The translations under genes were made by a program, and so were the position numbers. Below the pieces are notes generated by a model. The model searched no databases. It was not told the origin of the DNA and was given only the letters and a program-made list of their open reading frames with translations. A stretch of DNA of 28,076 nucleotides from JANJWP01 sp049301335 (GTDB lineage: Bacteria > Patescibacteriota > Gracilibacteria > BD1-5 > UBA2023), in NCBI GenBank assembly GCA_049301335.1, contig JBAQKV010000003.1, positions 1 to 28,076 on the forward strand, given 5' to 3'. The stretch's first letter is position 1; every line of letters begins with the position of its first letter. Positions 1 through 10,961 of this stretch are shown here, one piece after another.

Positions 1-507
1 ACCGAAGACTCGCTCGTCATCCTCGAAACCTCCGAACCGGCCGTCGAAACTCCGGCCGAAGAATCCGCTCCGGCTTCCGTTCTCGATTTCTCCGCCATGT
101 CTTCGCTTTCCGTATCTCCGGCCGTCGAAACCGAAACCGTAACCGCCGAAACCCCGGCATTCGAAGTTCCGGCTGAGGAGTCCGCTCCGATTACCGGTTT
201 CCTTTCCATGGTATCGGAAGAAGAAGCCGCTCCGGCCGTGGAAACCCACGCCGCTCCGGCATCCGCTTCCCTCGATCCGGAAGACATCCTCCTCTCGTCC
301 ATTTCCCAGCTCGAATCGGTAGTTTCCGCCAAGGAATCCGCTCGCGACGCCGAAATGAAGAAGGCGGAAGACCTCAATGCCCAGATCGCCGAACTCAAGA
401 AACAGGCGAAGGAAGCGCAGGAAACCGCGCGCGAAATCGACGCCGGCGCCGACCGCGCCCGTTCGCTCATTGCCAACCTCAAGTCCCAGATCAAGGCCGC
501 GGCATAA
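1..507 (+). CDS. C-terminal part of an Ala/Pro/Glu-rich coiled-coil protein (5' end outside window)
   Basis: The frame is open from the first base to TAA at 505-507, so the start lies upstream; 168 residues are visible. The first ~95 visible residues are low-complexity and rich in Ala, Pro, Glu, Ser and Val, with the motif PAVET recurring. From about residue 100 to the end the sequence is charged and heptad-like (Glu/Lys/Ala), which predicts a coiled coil ending in an Ala/Lys tail. No enzymatic motif or membrane segment is visible. A strong terminator follows directly, so this is the last gene of its transcript and separate from pilT. I do not recognise a family; a structural or cell-surface scaffold role is only a guess. 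It contains no UGA codon. Confidence 0.75.
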   Translation, partial: TEDSLVILETSEPAVETPAEESAPASVLDFSAMSSLSVSPAVETETVTAETPAFEVPAEESAPITGFLSMVSEEEAAPAVETHAAPASASLDPEDILLSSISQLESVVSAKESARDAEMKKAEDLNAQIAELKKQAKEAQETAREIDAGADRARSLIANLKSQIKAAA

Positions 508-510
508 CCG

Positions 511-558
511 CCCGGTTTCTTGACCGCGGAAACCGGGTCCCGTTCGCGGGGCCCTTTT
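511..558 (+). terminator. Rho-independent terminator with two alternative hairpins
   Basis: CCCGGTTTC (511-519) pairs perfectly with GAAACCGGG (529-537). Overlapping it, GGGTCCCG (535-542), a TTCG tetraloop and CGGGGCCC (547-554) form a second stem followed by TTTT. The second stem fits a terminator for the upstream gene. The two stems share bases 535-537 and so partly exclude each other. Confidence 0.75.
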
Positions 559-628
559 CCGTCAAATGGGCTCGAAAAGGAAAAGAAAACCGATAGAATC
601 TTCCCGTAACCGTTCACGACTTCCAAAC

Positions 629-1702
629 ATGTCCGAAACCGGAGCGCCGAGCGCGCAGAATTCGATGATCGAACAGATCCTCGCGCACGCAATCAACATC
701 AAAGCATCCGACGTCCATCTCTCCGAAGGGGACTTCGTCGGATTCCGCGTCCACGGAGAACTTTCCAAGTTCGAACAGGGCGGCAAGCTCACCAAGGAAG
801 CCTGTAACCGCCTCTGTAGCGAACTTTTCCTCGGAGATAAGGAAAAAGTGGGCGAATTCGTGCACAGGCACGATGCCGACTTCGCGTACATTTCCGCAGA
901 CGGCACCCCGTTTCGCGTCAACGGCTTCTACAAGCTCGCCAAGATGGGCTTCGTTCTCCGCCGTATCGAACGCGACGCGAAGAAAATGGAAGACCTCGGA
1001 TTGCCCGAGGGCGTGAAGAAGATCCTCGGGGCGAAACAGGGACTTTTCCTCATTACCGGTCCGACCGGTTCGGGTAAGTCGACTACGATGGTCTCCATCA
1101 TCGACCGCATCAATGAAACCCGCAACGAACACATCATCACGATCGAAGACCCGGTGGAATTCATCTTCACCGACAAAGCTTCCATCTTCTCGCAGCGCGA
1201 AGTCGGCCGCGATACCAACTCGTTCGTCGCCGCCATCCGCGCCGCGATGCGCGAAGACCCTGATATCGTCGTAGTCGGTGAAATGCGCGACCAGGAAACC
1301 GTGGAAGCCGCCATCAACCTCGCGGAAACCGGCCACTTGGTATTCTCGACGCTCCATACTTCGGGATCGGTACAGACCATCAACCGCCTCGTGCAGTTCT
1401 TCCACCCGGACATCCAGAACCAGGTCCGCGTACGTTTGGGCGATTCGCTCCTCGGAGTGCTTTCCCAACGTCTCATTCCGAAGGCCGAAGGCCACGGACG
1501 CGTAGCGATCCACGAAATCATGTACGTCACCCCGGCGATCAAGAACCTCATCAAGTCGGGCGACCTCGTGCAGATCAACAACAACATCGAACTCGGAAGC
1601 CAGGACGGCATGATTTCCATGAAGAATTCCGCGCTGAAGCTCGCGGAGAAGGGAATCGTGAAGGAAGAAGACTTCATGGGCTACTTCACTAACGACGACT
1701 AA
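629..1702 (+). CDS. pilT: Type IV pilus retraction ATPase PilT
   Basis: A 357-residue PilT/GspE-superfamily ATPase that would power pilus retraction at the inner face of the membrane. It has the N-terminal PAS-like domain (KASDVHLSEG), Walker A GPTGSGKS at residues 144-151, the Asp box (IITIEDPVEF), Walker B (DPDIVVVGEMRD, near residue 210) and the His box (FSTLHTSG). The C-terminal part follows PilT (VAIHEIMYVTPAIKNLI). Length is normal for PilT. I chose ATG 629 because upstream codons in the frame are a basic run overlapping the promoter region; the start sits in the context CAAACATG with no Shine-Dalgarno. A weak -10 (TAGAAT, 594-599) lies upstream. Stop TAA abuts the ATG of the next gene, so it is probably co-transcribed with two pilin-like proteins. 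No UGA codon. PilT versus PilB: the short N-terminal domain and absence of a zinc motif favour PilT. Confidence 0.93.
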   Translation: MSETGAPSAQNSMIEQILAHAINIKASDVHLSEGDFVGFRVHGELSKFEQGGKLTKEACNRLCSELFLGDKEKVGEFVHRHDADFAYISADGTPFRVNGFYKLAKMGFVLRRIERDAKKMEDLGLPEGVKKILGAKQGLFLITGPTGSGKSTTMVSIIDRINETRNEHIITIEDPVEFIFTDKASIFSQREVGRDTNSFVAAIRAAMREDPDIVVVGEMRDQETVEAAINLAETGHLVFSTLHTSGSVQTINRLVQFFHPDIQNQVRVRLGDSLLGVLSQRLIPKAEGHGRVAIHEIMYVTPAIKNLIKSGDLVQINNNIELGSQDGMISMKNSALKLAEKGIVKEEDFMGYFTNDD

Positions 1703-2617
1703 ATGCAGATTTCCAAGCGAATCGCGGCCATCGCGGCGGGCTTTCTCGCCGCCGTCGCCGTCGCTCCGGCATATGCCGGGGTCGCCAACTTGAGCGGTCT
1801 CGCCGGAGACGTGAAATCCGTTTCGGCCAATACCGCGAAAGGCGAAACCATCGAAGAGAAAACGAACTACGCGGGACTTTCCGTCATCCGTACGGTAAAG
1901 GTCGTAACCTCGGCCCTCGCCGTCGTCTACCTCGTTTACGCGGGCATCATGATGGTGGTGGCGAACGGAGCGGAAGAGTCGCTCACCAAGAACAAGCGCC
2001 AAATCATGTACGCGCTCGTCGCGTTTCTGTTCATCAACATCCCGGGGCAGATATTTTCGCTCTTCTGACCGAAATCGGCGATCGACATATCGACGTGAAA
2101 TACCAATCCGTCATATCTGAACGTCCAAAAGAACGGTTCGAACATCTTCGTGAACTTCGCCAACTGGGACGGGACCGTCGAAGGCGGCGTGCTCATGTTC
2201 GTCCGCATAGCGGTCGTAGGGGCGGCCATCTTCCTCTTCGTCATGGCGGGCTTGAAACTCATCGCCTCGGGCGGCAAGGAAGAATCCATCAAGGAAGCCA
2301 AGGGACGCATCCTTTACGGAGTGCTCGCGCTCGTGTTCCTCGGGGTTATCGAGGCATGGGTGCAGGTGGCCTACTCCGGAGACATTCCGAAGGGGCAGGG
2401 CATCTTCTCGCAGCTTTCGAATCTCGCGCTCTTTTTCGCGGGTCCGGTCGCGGTATTCTTCCTTATCCTCGGAGGATACTACTACATCACCTCCGGCGGC
2501 GACGAAGAAAAGGCGAAAAAAGGCAAGAGCATCGTGGTCAACACGTTCATCGCCACCATTATTCTCCTCGCGAGCTACACTTTCCTCAAGGACCTCGCCG
2601 ATTTCCGCATCAACTAA
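1703..2617 (+). CDS. Secreted membrane protein with three tandem T4SS-pilin-like (TrbC/VirB2-like) units
   Basis: The frame runs from ATG 1703, immediately after pilT, to TAA 2615-2617 (304 aa), with UGA at residues 122 and 132 read as Gly. Under the standard code it would look like a 121-aa protein followed by an unrelated 155-aa one. It begins with a signal-like segment ending APAYA. Three similar units follow. Each has a hydrophobic helix, a polar turn (VANGAEESLTKNKRQI; ASGGKEESIKEAKGRI; TSGGDEEKAKKGKSI) and a second hydrophobic helix, giving about six membrane segments. This helix-GG-EE-K-helix pattern is typical of the small type IV secretion pilin family common in CPR genomes, which normally has one unit. 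The tandem triplication is unusual. One base separates it from the next gene, which has a single copy of the unit. A pilus or envelope structural role is inferred. Confidence 0.8.
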
Positions 2618-2618
2618 T

Positions 2619-3050
2619 ATGAAAAAATCCCTCCGCGCGCTTTCGGCACTGGCCGTATTCGCCATGTTCGCTACGGCGCCTTTCGCTTTCGCCGCCTCTG
2701 GCGATACGCAAGCGTACGTATACGTGACCGAAGAAATTCCCGGCGCCCAATGCGAAATCAAGGACAAGAGCCAGACCCAAGTCGACAAGCGTATCTATAA
2801 ATGCCCCGTGCAAAGCGGTTTCGCAAGCGTTACCGGAGTCCTCGGTTCGCTTATCAAGTACGCGACGTACCTCACGGGCCTCATCGGAGTGCTCATGATT
2901 GTCCTTTCCGGAATCCAATATTCGCTTAGCGGAGGCGGGGAAGACGCCAAGAAGGCGAAGGGCCGGATCATCCAGCTCGTAAGCGGATTGGTGCTCTTGT
3001 TCCTTACCGGGCTCATCCTCAATACCGTCGCTCCTTGGGTATATAGGTAA
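2619..3050 (+). CDS. T4SS pilin-like (TrbC/VirB2-like) small membrane protein
   Basis: 143 residues, ATG one base after the upstream stop (TAA-T-ATG), so translation is probably coupled. The signal peptide (MKKSLRALSAL...FAFA) is followed by a short extracytoplasmic region with two Cys (GAQCEIK and YKCPVQ) that could form a disulfide. Then come a hydrophobic helix, the polar turn SGGGEDAKKAKGRI, and a second hydrophobic helix ending APWVYR. This is the two-helix architecture of CPR 'type IV secretion pilin' proteins and matches each of the three units in the preceding gene. Stop is TAA; there are no UGA codons. Neighbouring pilT suggests a role in a pilus or surface apparatus, but no other pilus genes (pilB, pilC, prepilin peptidase) are in the window. 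Family assignment is good; exact role is inferred. Confidence 0.8.
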   Translation: MKKSLRALSALAVFAMFATAPFAFAASGDTQAYVYVTEEIPGAQCEIKDKSQTQVDKRIYKCPVQSGFASVTGVLGSLIKYATYLTGLIGVLMIVLSGIQYSLSGGGEDAKKAKGRIIQLVSGLVLLFLTGLILNTVAPWVYR

Positions 3051-3071
3051 AAACTATAAAGCATAAACGTC

Positions 3072-3122
3072 AAATTCCGGGTTTCTTCTCTTAACGGAGG
3101 GGAAACTCGGAATTTTATTTTG
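3072..3122 (+). terminator. Rho-independent terminator of the pilT cluster
   Basis: AAATTCCGGGTTTC (3072-3085) pairs over 14 positions (one G-U) with GAAACTCGGAATTT (3102-3115), followed by TATTTTGCTCTT. It closes the pilT/pilin unit. Confidence 0.8.
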
Positions 3123-3158
3123 CTCTTGCAATTTTATAGAATCTTCGATAATGCATAC

Positions 3159-3186
3159 TTGCAAATTCAAAAACGTCTCGTATAAA
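3159..3186 (+). promoter_or_regulatory. Candidate promoter of the giant repeat-protein gene
   Basis: TTGCAA (3159-3164), 16-base spacer, TATAAA (3181-3186). It lies in an A/T-rich intergenic region that stands out from the GC-rich coding DNA and would give a leader of about 80 bases. Predicted from consensus match only. Confidence 0.45.
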
Positions 3187-3214
3187 TAATTTATACGGGA
3201 GAAGCTCGGAAAAC

Positions 3215-3257
3215 AAATACCAATGCGGAAAACCCGCCCTCCGTACCATAGGTATTT
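3215..3257 (+). other. Hairpin in the 5' leader of the repeat-protein gene
   Basis: AAATACC (3215-3221) is complementary to GGTATTT (3251-3257), and inside it GCGG (3225-3228) pairs with CCGC (3234-3237). The structure ends 18 bases before the start codon. A regulatory role is possible but not shown; it matches no riboswitch I know. Confidence 0.3.
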
Positions 3258-3275
3258 CACGTAACCGGGCTTTTT

Positions 3276-6200
3276 ATGACCGTTCACTTCTTCGCGACGC
3301 TCCGTAAGCGGGTGGCAGCCACTCTTTCGGCGCTCATCATCGCGGAAACCCTGCTTCCCGCGATCGCGTTCGCGGCGGCTCCGACGTTCACCGCGACCCA
3401 GACGGTCGCGAACGCCGCCATGATCCAGCAAGTAGAATCGCTGGACGTTCCGCGCGTACTCGAAGCGGGCGACAGCGTCGCGCTCACCGTTTCGGGAACC
3501 GTCGTTTCCCAGAATTTCCAGGTCAGCCATGCGGCGACCATGAACGCTCTCGCGAGCCTCGCGAGCGCTTTGCCGAACGTTGCCGCCACGTTCGATTCGG
3601 TAAATAACCGCATCGTGTTCGGCATCTCCACCGCGAATCCCACGCCGGTATCCATCAAGGTCGACAAGACCCCCGTTTCCGCGACCAACGTCGTGGCGAA
3701 CGTCGTGGCGGTCGCCCAGATCGCCCGCGTGGACGTTCCGCAGCAGCTCATCCCGGGCGACGTCGTTTCGCTCTCGGTAGCCGGCACCGGCGTTTCCGTA
3801 TCGTTCTCCGGTTCGGATTCCGCTACGCTCGACGCGCTCGCCGCCGCCATCGACGCGCTTCCGGAAGTTACCGCCGTCCTCTCGGGACGCTCGGTGACCG
3901 TTACGGCCGCCGTTGCCGGTTCCGCGTTCGGAATCTCCAACCTCACCGTCGTTTCGAGCGACGTGAACGCCGCGCCCATCGTCGCCAACGTCGTTCCGGT
4001 CGCGCAGGTCGACAAACTTTCGCTGAACCGCCCGTTGTACTCGGGCGACGTCGTTTCTCTTTCGCTCTCGGGCGTGAACCTCTCCCAGTCGTTCACCGGC
4101 GATACCACGACGACCATGGGGCTTCTCTCATCCCAGGCGGACGCGCTTTCCTTCGCGAATGCTTCCTACGTCGCTGGCGACCTTACCGTCACTTCGGCGG
4201 TTCCGGGCGTTCCGTTCTCCGTATCGGACCTCACCGTTTCGGGTTCTTCGGTTCCGAGCCTCACCGTCCAGGCCAATAACGTCGCCGTCGCGCAGCGCGA
4301 CGCGGTCGTATTCCCGCGCCAGACGGTAGCGGGGGATACCGTTCTCCTCAGCGTGAATTCCAACGCGCTCGCCGAGACGTTCTCCGGCTCCAACGACGAA
4401 ACCATGAGCGGGCTCGTGGCGCAGGTTTCCGCGCTCCCGAACCTCACGGCTTCGTACAACCCGATCCTCAACGTCCTTACGATCGATTCCACCGCTCCTG
4501 GCACGGCGTTCGCCGTGAATTCCGCGCAGATCGTATCGAACGTTTCCGCTGTCTCCCTCCAGACGAACGTTCCGGCGGTAGCCCAGGTGGAATCCCTTAC
4601 CTTCGGCCGCGACTTCGTTTCCGGCGACCAAGTGTCGTTGGTGGTGAACGGCAATACCGTATCCGAAACCTTTTCCGGCTCCCATGCCGCCATGGTCGAA
4701 TCGATCCGCTCCCAGATCGACGCCATGCCCAACGTCGACTCCCTCGCGAGCGACGTCACCCGCGTGTTCACGGTTTCTTCGAGCCTTCCGTGAACCGGGT
4801 TCTCCCTTTCCAGCGCTTCCCTCCGTAACGTCGTAGCGCCCGTCGTACTCCAGAACAACGTCCAGGCCGTCAAGCAGACCAGCCGTTTCGTCATCGCTGC
4901 GTCCGTAGTGGCAGGTGACGTCCTCTCGGTCGAAATCGGTTCGGGCACCGTAAGCCAGGCCTTCGACACTGACGAAGCAACCACTATCGCCGCGTTCGTT
5001 ACCCAGCTCGACAACCTTTCGCTCGTCGACGCGACCTACGATTCCGCAACCCGCACCGTCACCCTCGTTTCGAATCTCGCGGGCGATACGTTCCACGTCG
5101 GCGACGTTTCCGTAGCCTCCGCCGCGTTCACCGGAACCGTCCTTTCGGCAAGTTCCCCGGAAACGCGCGCTTCGGTCACCGTGAACGCGCTCTCCGTTCC
5201 GGCCGGCAAGATGGTTCTTGCCATCGGCGATTGTTCGGTCACCGTTTCCGGTTCGATTACCATCGACGCCTCGTCTTCCGACTGTTCCGACGGAACCGCC
5301 GAAATCGACTCCGCCGCGGTATCGTCTACCGACATGCTCGCCCAGCTTCTCCGCGGCATCTCCGGATACTCGTACGAAGCCGGAACCGTCCTCTCCGTAA
5401 CCGGAACCGGTTCGCAAATCGTCCTCACCCGCGCCACCGCGCAGACCGGAACCGGCGACATCGCCGTAACCGCGACCAACGAAGACCTTTCTGGAAATTC
5501 CGATTTCTCGTGGTCGAACAACGTAGCGGCCGTAGCTACCGCGCAGACCGATTCCATCGTCCTCCCGCGCGACCTCGTCGCCGGAGACGCTCTCAGTCTT
5601 ACGCTCGACGGCGCCACCTACGTTCAGAACGTCACCGCGACCCCCGCGACCGACTTCGCGAACTTCGTGACGAACCTCGACGGACTCTCGACGTTCGCCG
5701 TTACCGGAGACTACTTCACCCGCACGATTACCGTAACTTCGACCGTTCCGGGCGCTTCGTTCGCGACTCTCCAGGGAGGACTCTCGTTTAAGGCCGCTTC
5801 GACCACCGTCACTTCCGCCGTCGCCGCCGTCGCCCAGAAAGACGCGTTCACGTTGCCGCACCTTCCGGTAGCGGGGGAGACCGTATCCGCCACCGTTGAC
5901 GGAACCGGCTACTCGCAGGCGTTCGTCACCGACGGAATCACCACGCTCCAGAACCTCGCTTCGGCCATCACCGCCGGAGGAACCGTCACCGCGACTTTGA
6001 CCGGAACCACTACCGTCGAACTTACCGCGACCGTGGCAGGAGTCCCGTTCACCGTGGGCGCAATCGAAGTCACCGGCACTACCGCTCCGGTCCACGTGAC
6101 CGCTAACGGCACTGCCGTCGCCCAGAAGGATTCCATCACCGTTCCGTTCGTTCCGACTTCCGGAGACGCGTTCTCCGTCACCGTCGGTACCGGCACCGTC

Positions 6201-9200
6201 ACCCAGGCGTTCGCAACCGATTCCGACACGACGCTCTCGCTCCTCAATACCGCTATCGAAGGTCTCGGAACCGTATCTTCCGCCGTCGATACCGCGACCC
6301 GTACCTTCACTCTCGAATCCAAGACTCCGGGTACCGCGTTCACCGCGTCGCTCTCGGCATCCGGCGCTTCGATTTCGTCCTCGGGCGTCATCGCGAACGA
6401 ACCGAACGTCATGCAGATCGACTCGCTCGCCATTACCCGCATCTTCGGCGCGGGTGACTCGCTCATCGTCACCGTCGACGGTACCGGAACCGTCATCCCT
6501 TTCGCCACCGATACCGCTACTACCGTGGCGAACCTCGCGGCATGGATCGACTCGCTTCCGTCCGTATCGGCATCCGTAAGCGGCTCGGAAGGAAACTTCG
6601 CTATCGCGATTTCCGCGGCGACCCCGGGCGTCCCGTTCGTCGGAGCCGCGCTCACCGTAGACTCGACCGTCTCCGCCGTAAACGTTCAGCCGAACGTTCC
6701 GGCAGTGGCCCAGGTGGATTCCGTTACCGTTCCCCGCGACCTCGTCGCCGGAGACGTGCTCTCCGTTTCGCTCTCCGGTTCGACCATCGTTTCCGCGACC
6801 TTCTCCGGATCCGAGGCTTCCACCATCGCCGAACTTGCCGCGGGCATCGACGCTCTCGCCGGCGTTACCGCCACCTCGACCGGAAAAGTGATTACCGTCA
6901 CTGCCGAAGTCGCGGGCGTTCCTTTCGAACTCCTTCCGCTCTCGCTCACCGGTAACGTTCCGTCCACCGTCACCCGGAACAACGTCGTTCCGGTCGCTCA
7001 GGTCGACTCCCTCGTCCTTCCGGCTACCGTACCCGGAGACGTTCTCTCCATGACCCTCGACGGAGTCTCCGTCACCGCGAACTACGCCGGTTCCGATTCC
7101 GCTACCGCGGCAGCTCTCGCATCCGCGCTCTCGGCATCCGGTACGGTAAACGTCGCCGCCTCGGGTTCGACCGTAACGGTTACCGCTTCCGTGCCGGGCA
7201 CCCCGTTCGTTCTCGGAACGCTCGCGGTTTCCAACGTGAAATCGGCGACCGTGAACACCGTTTACGTTCCGGCCGTGGCTCAGGTCGTCGACTTCGACGC
7301 GGCTTCCGTAACCGAAGGATGGACCTATACCGCCACCCTCAACGGCAAGGACTACTCGGTTCTCACGAACTCGGGCGATACCGACGCGTCCGTCGAATCC
7401 GCCATCGCTACGATGATTTCTTCCGACACCGGATCGGTCGTCGTTTCCACCGGCGCGACCTCGTTCACCCTCACCGCTTCGGTACCGGGCGTAGCGTTCA
7501 GCTTCGCGGCTTCCGCGCTCGACCTCACCGCTCCGGTCGTCTCCACTCCGACTTCCGTTGCGGAAACCCTCAAATCGGGCGACACCTCGACTTCCACCGT
7601 GTCTTCCAACGAAGACGGCATCATTTATGCCGTGGCTTCCGGAACCGTCGTCACGACCCCTTCCGACATTACTTCGGCCATCGCCGCGCACGACGCGTTC
7701 ACCGTGACGAACTCCGTAAAGGACGCCGTCTACACCGTGACCGTACCGGTAGGCGTGAACGACGGAGCCTACGATTTCGTCGCCGTCGATCCTTCGGGCA
7801 ACGTCTCCGGACGCATGCTCGGATGGCTCACCGTAGACAATACCGCTCCGCTCCTCGTCATCGGCACCCCGTCCGGACAGAGCGTCCACGCGGTCGCTAT
7901 GACCGTCACCGGTACGACCGAAGCGAACGCCGTGGTTACCGTTACCGGTTCTTCGAACGCAACCGCCAACGCCGACGCTTCCGGAAACTTCTCCGTAAGC
8001 CTCCCGCTCACCCACGACAGCCTCAATTCGTTCGCCTTCTCGGTGACCGACGCCGCCGGCAACGTCACGACCCGTTCGTTCGACGCCACCGAAGACGGGG
8101 TAGGCCCGGCCATCGCCGTCAGCGCTTCCGGAACCGTTTACGAATCCGGCGCGACCTTCGCTTTCATTGGCCAGACCGAACCGAACCTCGCCGTCGCCGT
8201 TACCGAACTTTCTTCGGGAACCGTCGCGAACCTCGTTTCCGACGCTTCGGGCAGCTTCGCCGTTCCGGCACTCCCGCTCACGCTCGATTCCGTAAACCAG
8301 TTCGCCGTCACCGCGACCGACGCCGCGGGCAATACCGGATCCGTATCGTTCACCGTCGTCCAAGACAGCCAGAACCCGGTCGTCTTGCTCGACCCGCTTC
8401 CGACCGTCATCGACGCGAACCAGATCAACGTATCCGGAACGACCGACTCCAACATCGCCGTATCCGTAACCGACGGAACCGTCACCCTCACCGGGACGTC
8501 CGACGGAACCGGTACCTTCTCGGTCATCATGCCGCTCGTTCAGAACGCGACCAACGCGTTCACCGTCACCGCTACCGACCTCTCTTCCCGTACGGGTACC
8601 GCTTCGGTATCCACCGTCGAAGACAGCGTGGCCAACGTTCTCGTCATCGGAACCCAGCCGACCACCGTAAACGCCGTAGCCGTCGCGCTCACCGGTTCGA
8701 CCAAGCCGAATTCCGACCTCACCGTCACCGGTGGCGCCGCTACCCTTACCGGTACCGCCGACATCGCCGGAAACTGGGGATTCCTCGTCGCGCTGGGCGC
8801 CAATAGCGCCAACGTTCTCGACGTGACTTCCGTGGACGCCCTCGGCAATACCGCCACCGGCTCCGTGACCATCGTCGAAGACTCCCTCGCTCCGGTCGTC
8901 ACCCTCGCTACCGTCGACCACACGACCTACGCTACGACCGTTCCCGTATCGGGAACCACCGAAGCGTTCGCCGTCGTCACCGTTTCCGGCGGATCCGGTT
9001 CGGTCACCACCGTCGCCGACGCTTCCGGTTCGTTCGTCGCCTCCGTCGACCTCGTGCCGGCCACCGCGAACGCGCTCACCGTTACCGCTACCGATGCGGC
9101 CGGCAACGCCGGTCTCGCTACCGTCACCGTCACCCACGACCCGGTCGTCGTCTTCCTGAATCTCGACCAATCCGGAAGCTACGTAACCAACGCCGCGAAC

Positions 9201-10907
9201 TTCGTTCTCACCGGTACCGCCAAGCCGAACGCCCCGTTCCAGGTTACCGGAGGTTCCTCGACCCTCACCGGTACCGTAGACGGATCCGGAACGTTCGCCG
9301 CCACCGTGCCGTTGAACGCCAACGCGATCAACGTCCTCGACGTCACCGTCACCGACGCGACTTCCGCGACGGCTACCGGTTCGGTTACCGTCACCCACGA
9401 CGACGTCGCTCCGACCATCTCGTTCGGCTCGGTTCCGTCGCTCACCAATGCAGCGAACCTCACCGTGACCGGTTCCACCGACGCGTCCGCTTCGCTCACC
9501 GCGACCGACCTCTCGGGTACGACCTTCACCGGTTCCGCCGACCTCTCGGGCAATTTCGCGATGACGCTCCCGCTCATCCTGAACTCGAACAACGCCTTCG
9601 CGTTCACTTCGACCGACGCCGCCGGCAACGTAGGTTCCGGATCGGTATTCGGAATCATACAGGATGCGAACGCTCCGGTGCAATCCGCCCTTTCGTTCAC
9701 TTCCGCCACGCTTTCGACCACCGCCACCGCGACTTACTCGCTCACCACCGACGAAGCCGCTTCGGTCACCGTTCTCGTGGGTACCGGCGCCAACGTCGAC
9801 GCCACCCTCGTTTGGACGGGCTCCACCATCGGCTTCGCCCACACGGGAACCGTCCTCGGGCTCGCGCAGGGTACCGCGTACTACGCGTACTCCACCGCGA
9901 CCGACGGGGCTGGAAACCTCTCCCAGACTTCCGTCATGTCGTTCGTTACCGCGACCGACACCTCCACGGGAGGCGGTAGCGGATCGGGTTCGACCGGCGG
10001 AGGCTCCTCTTCCGGCGGCGGATCGTCCTCGGGCGGTTCTTCCGGAGGTTCCTCGGGCGTTTCCACCGGCAACGGCGGAGGCGGCGGAGGATCCGGATAC
10101 GGCAGCTCCGTAGCGGACTCCTGCCCGAACGGCGACTACACTTCGAGCTACTACGACGGAAAGTGCGGAACCAAGCCCGCGACTTCGACCGCTACCGGTT
10201 CGACTTCGAACGGTACTTCCTCTTCGACTTCCAGCGGTTCGGTTTCCTCGACCAAACCGTCGACTTCTACCGGATCGACCGCCTCGAATTCCCAGAACCA
10301 GAACAACCCGGATTCCAACGGTTCCACGGATTCTTCCGTAACCGCTCCGTCGGACGAAACCCCGTCCGTGACCGATTCCGCGGTTTCCTACCCGCAGGGC
10401 AACGGCAAGAAGAACGACGCTTCCAAATCGATGACCGACGTCGCGTACCTTCCGGGATTCCTCGCCGACAAGTACGTCCGCGTCGAACATACCGCCGCCG
10501 TACGCGTCGCTCCGAATTTCAACGCCAAGACGGTTTCCTACCTTCCTCGCAATTACCCGGTAACGGTTCTCGCCTACGGTAAGAACTGGAGCAAGATCTC
10601 TTTCGACAACGGCGTCGTAGGCTATATCCGTTCGGTATTCCTCCGCGACGCGACCAACCGCGACCGCAACCGCAACGACCCGTACCTCTTCATTACGGCC
10701 CTTACCCAGGACCGTCTCGTAGACCGCCGCAAGATCAAAGTGACCCATTCCATTTTCCTCCGTGAAAAGCCGGATACCGACTCCAAGATCAAGACCTGGC
10801 TCTACGACGGCGACGCCGGATTCGTCCTCGACGAAGTAGGGGAGTGGACCGAACTCCGCACTCCTGCCGGAACCGGATTCGTTAAGACGAAATTCATCAC
10901 GAAGTAA
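3276..10907 (+). CDS. Giant secreted multi-repeat adhesin-like protein with C-terminal SH3b domains
   Basis: One 2543-aa frame with a single in-frame UGA at 4791-4793. That codon sits at the conserved Gly of a repeat motif (SSLP-UGA-TGF, compared with VPGVPF, APGTAF and TPGTAF in other repeats), so it is not a real stop. Layout: signal peptide (residues 1 to ~34, ending AIAFA); about 13 repeats of ~95 aa (to ~1420), each opening VAQVDSL...AGD.LS and containing PG.PF; the sixth carries a ~135-aa insertion with two Cys. Next come about seven Ig-like repeats with the TDAAGN signature (~1521-2131), a further Fn3/Ig-like unit, a Gly/Ser-rich stretch (~2230-2278), a CPNGDYTSSYYDGKC motif, a Ser/Thr linker, and two SH3b-like domains (~2397-2458 and ~2482-2543). 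It is probably surface-anchored or exported and used for attachment; the SH3b domains may bind cell wall. It is monocistronic between terminators, and has no Shine-Dalgarno. Confidence 0.88.
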
Positions 10908-10912
10908 GTTTT

Positions 10913-10938
10913 CGAAAAGGCCCGTGAGGGCCTTTTCG
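10913..10938. terminator. Perfect hairpin terminator after the repeat protein
   Basis: CGAAAAGGCCC (10913-10923), GTGA loop, GGGCCTTTTCG (10928-10938): an 11-bp perfect stem whose 3' arm supplies the U run. It is symmetrical enough to work in either direction. Confidence 0.85.
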
Positions 10939-10948
10939 CCATTTCGGA

Positions 10949-10954
10949 TATAAT
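10949..10954 (+). promoter_or_regulatory. -10 box placed for a leaderless transcript
   Basis: A perfect TATAAT ends 7 bases before ATG 10962, so transcription starting at the usual distance would begin at or next to the start codon. No convincing -35 is visible; that region overlaps the terminator. Confidence 0.45.
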
Positions 10955-10961
10955 CGGAAAC

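Noticed and set aside
614..2002. A 462-codon frame antisense to pilT
   Set aside because: Composition-driven shadow of pilT and the pilin-like gene; no motif.
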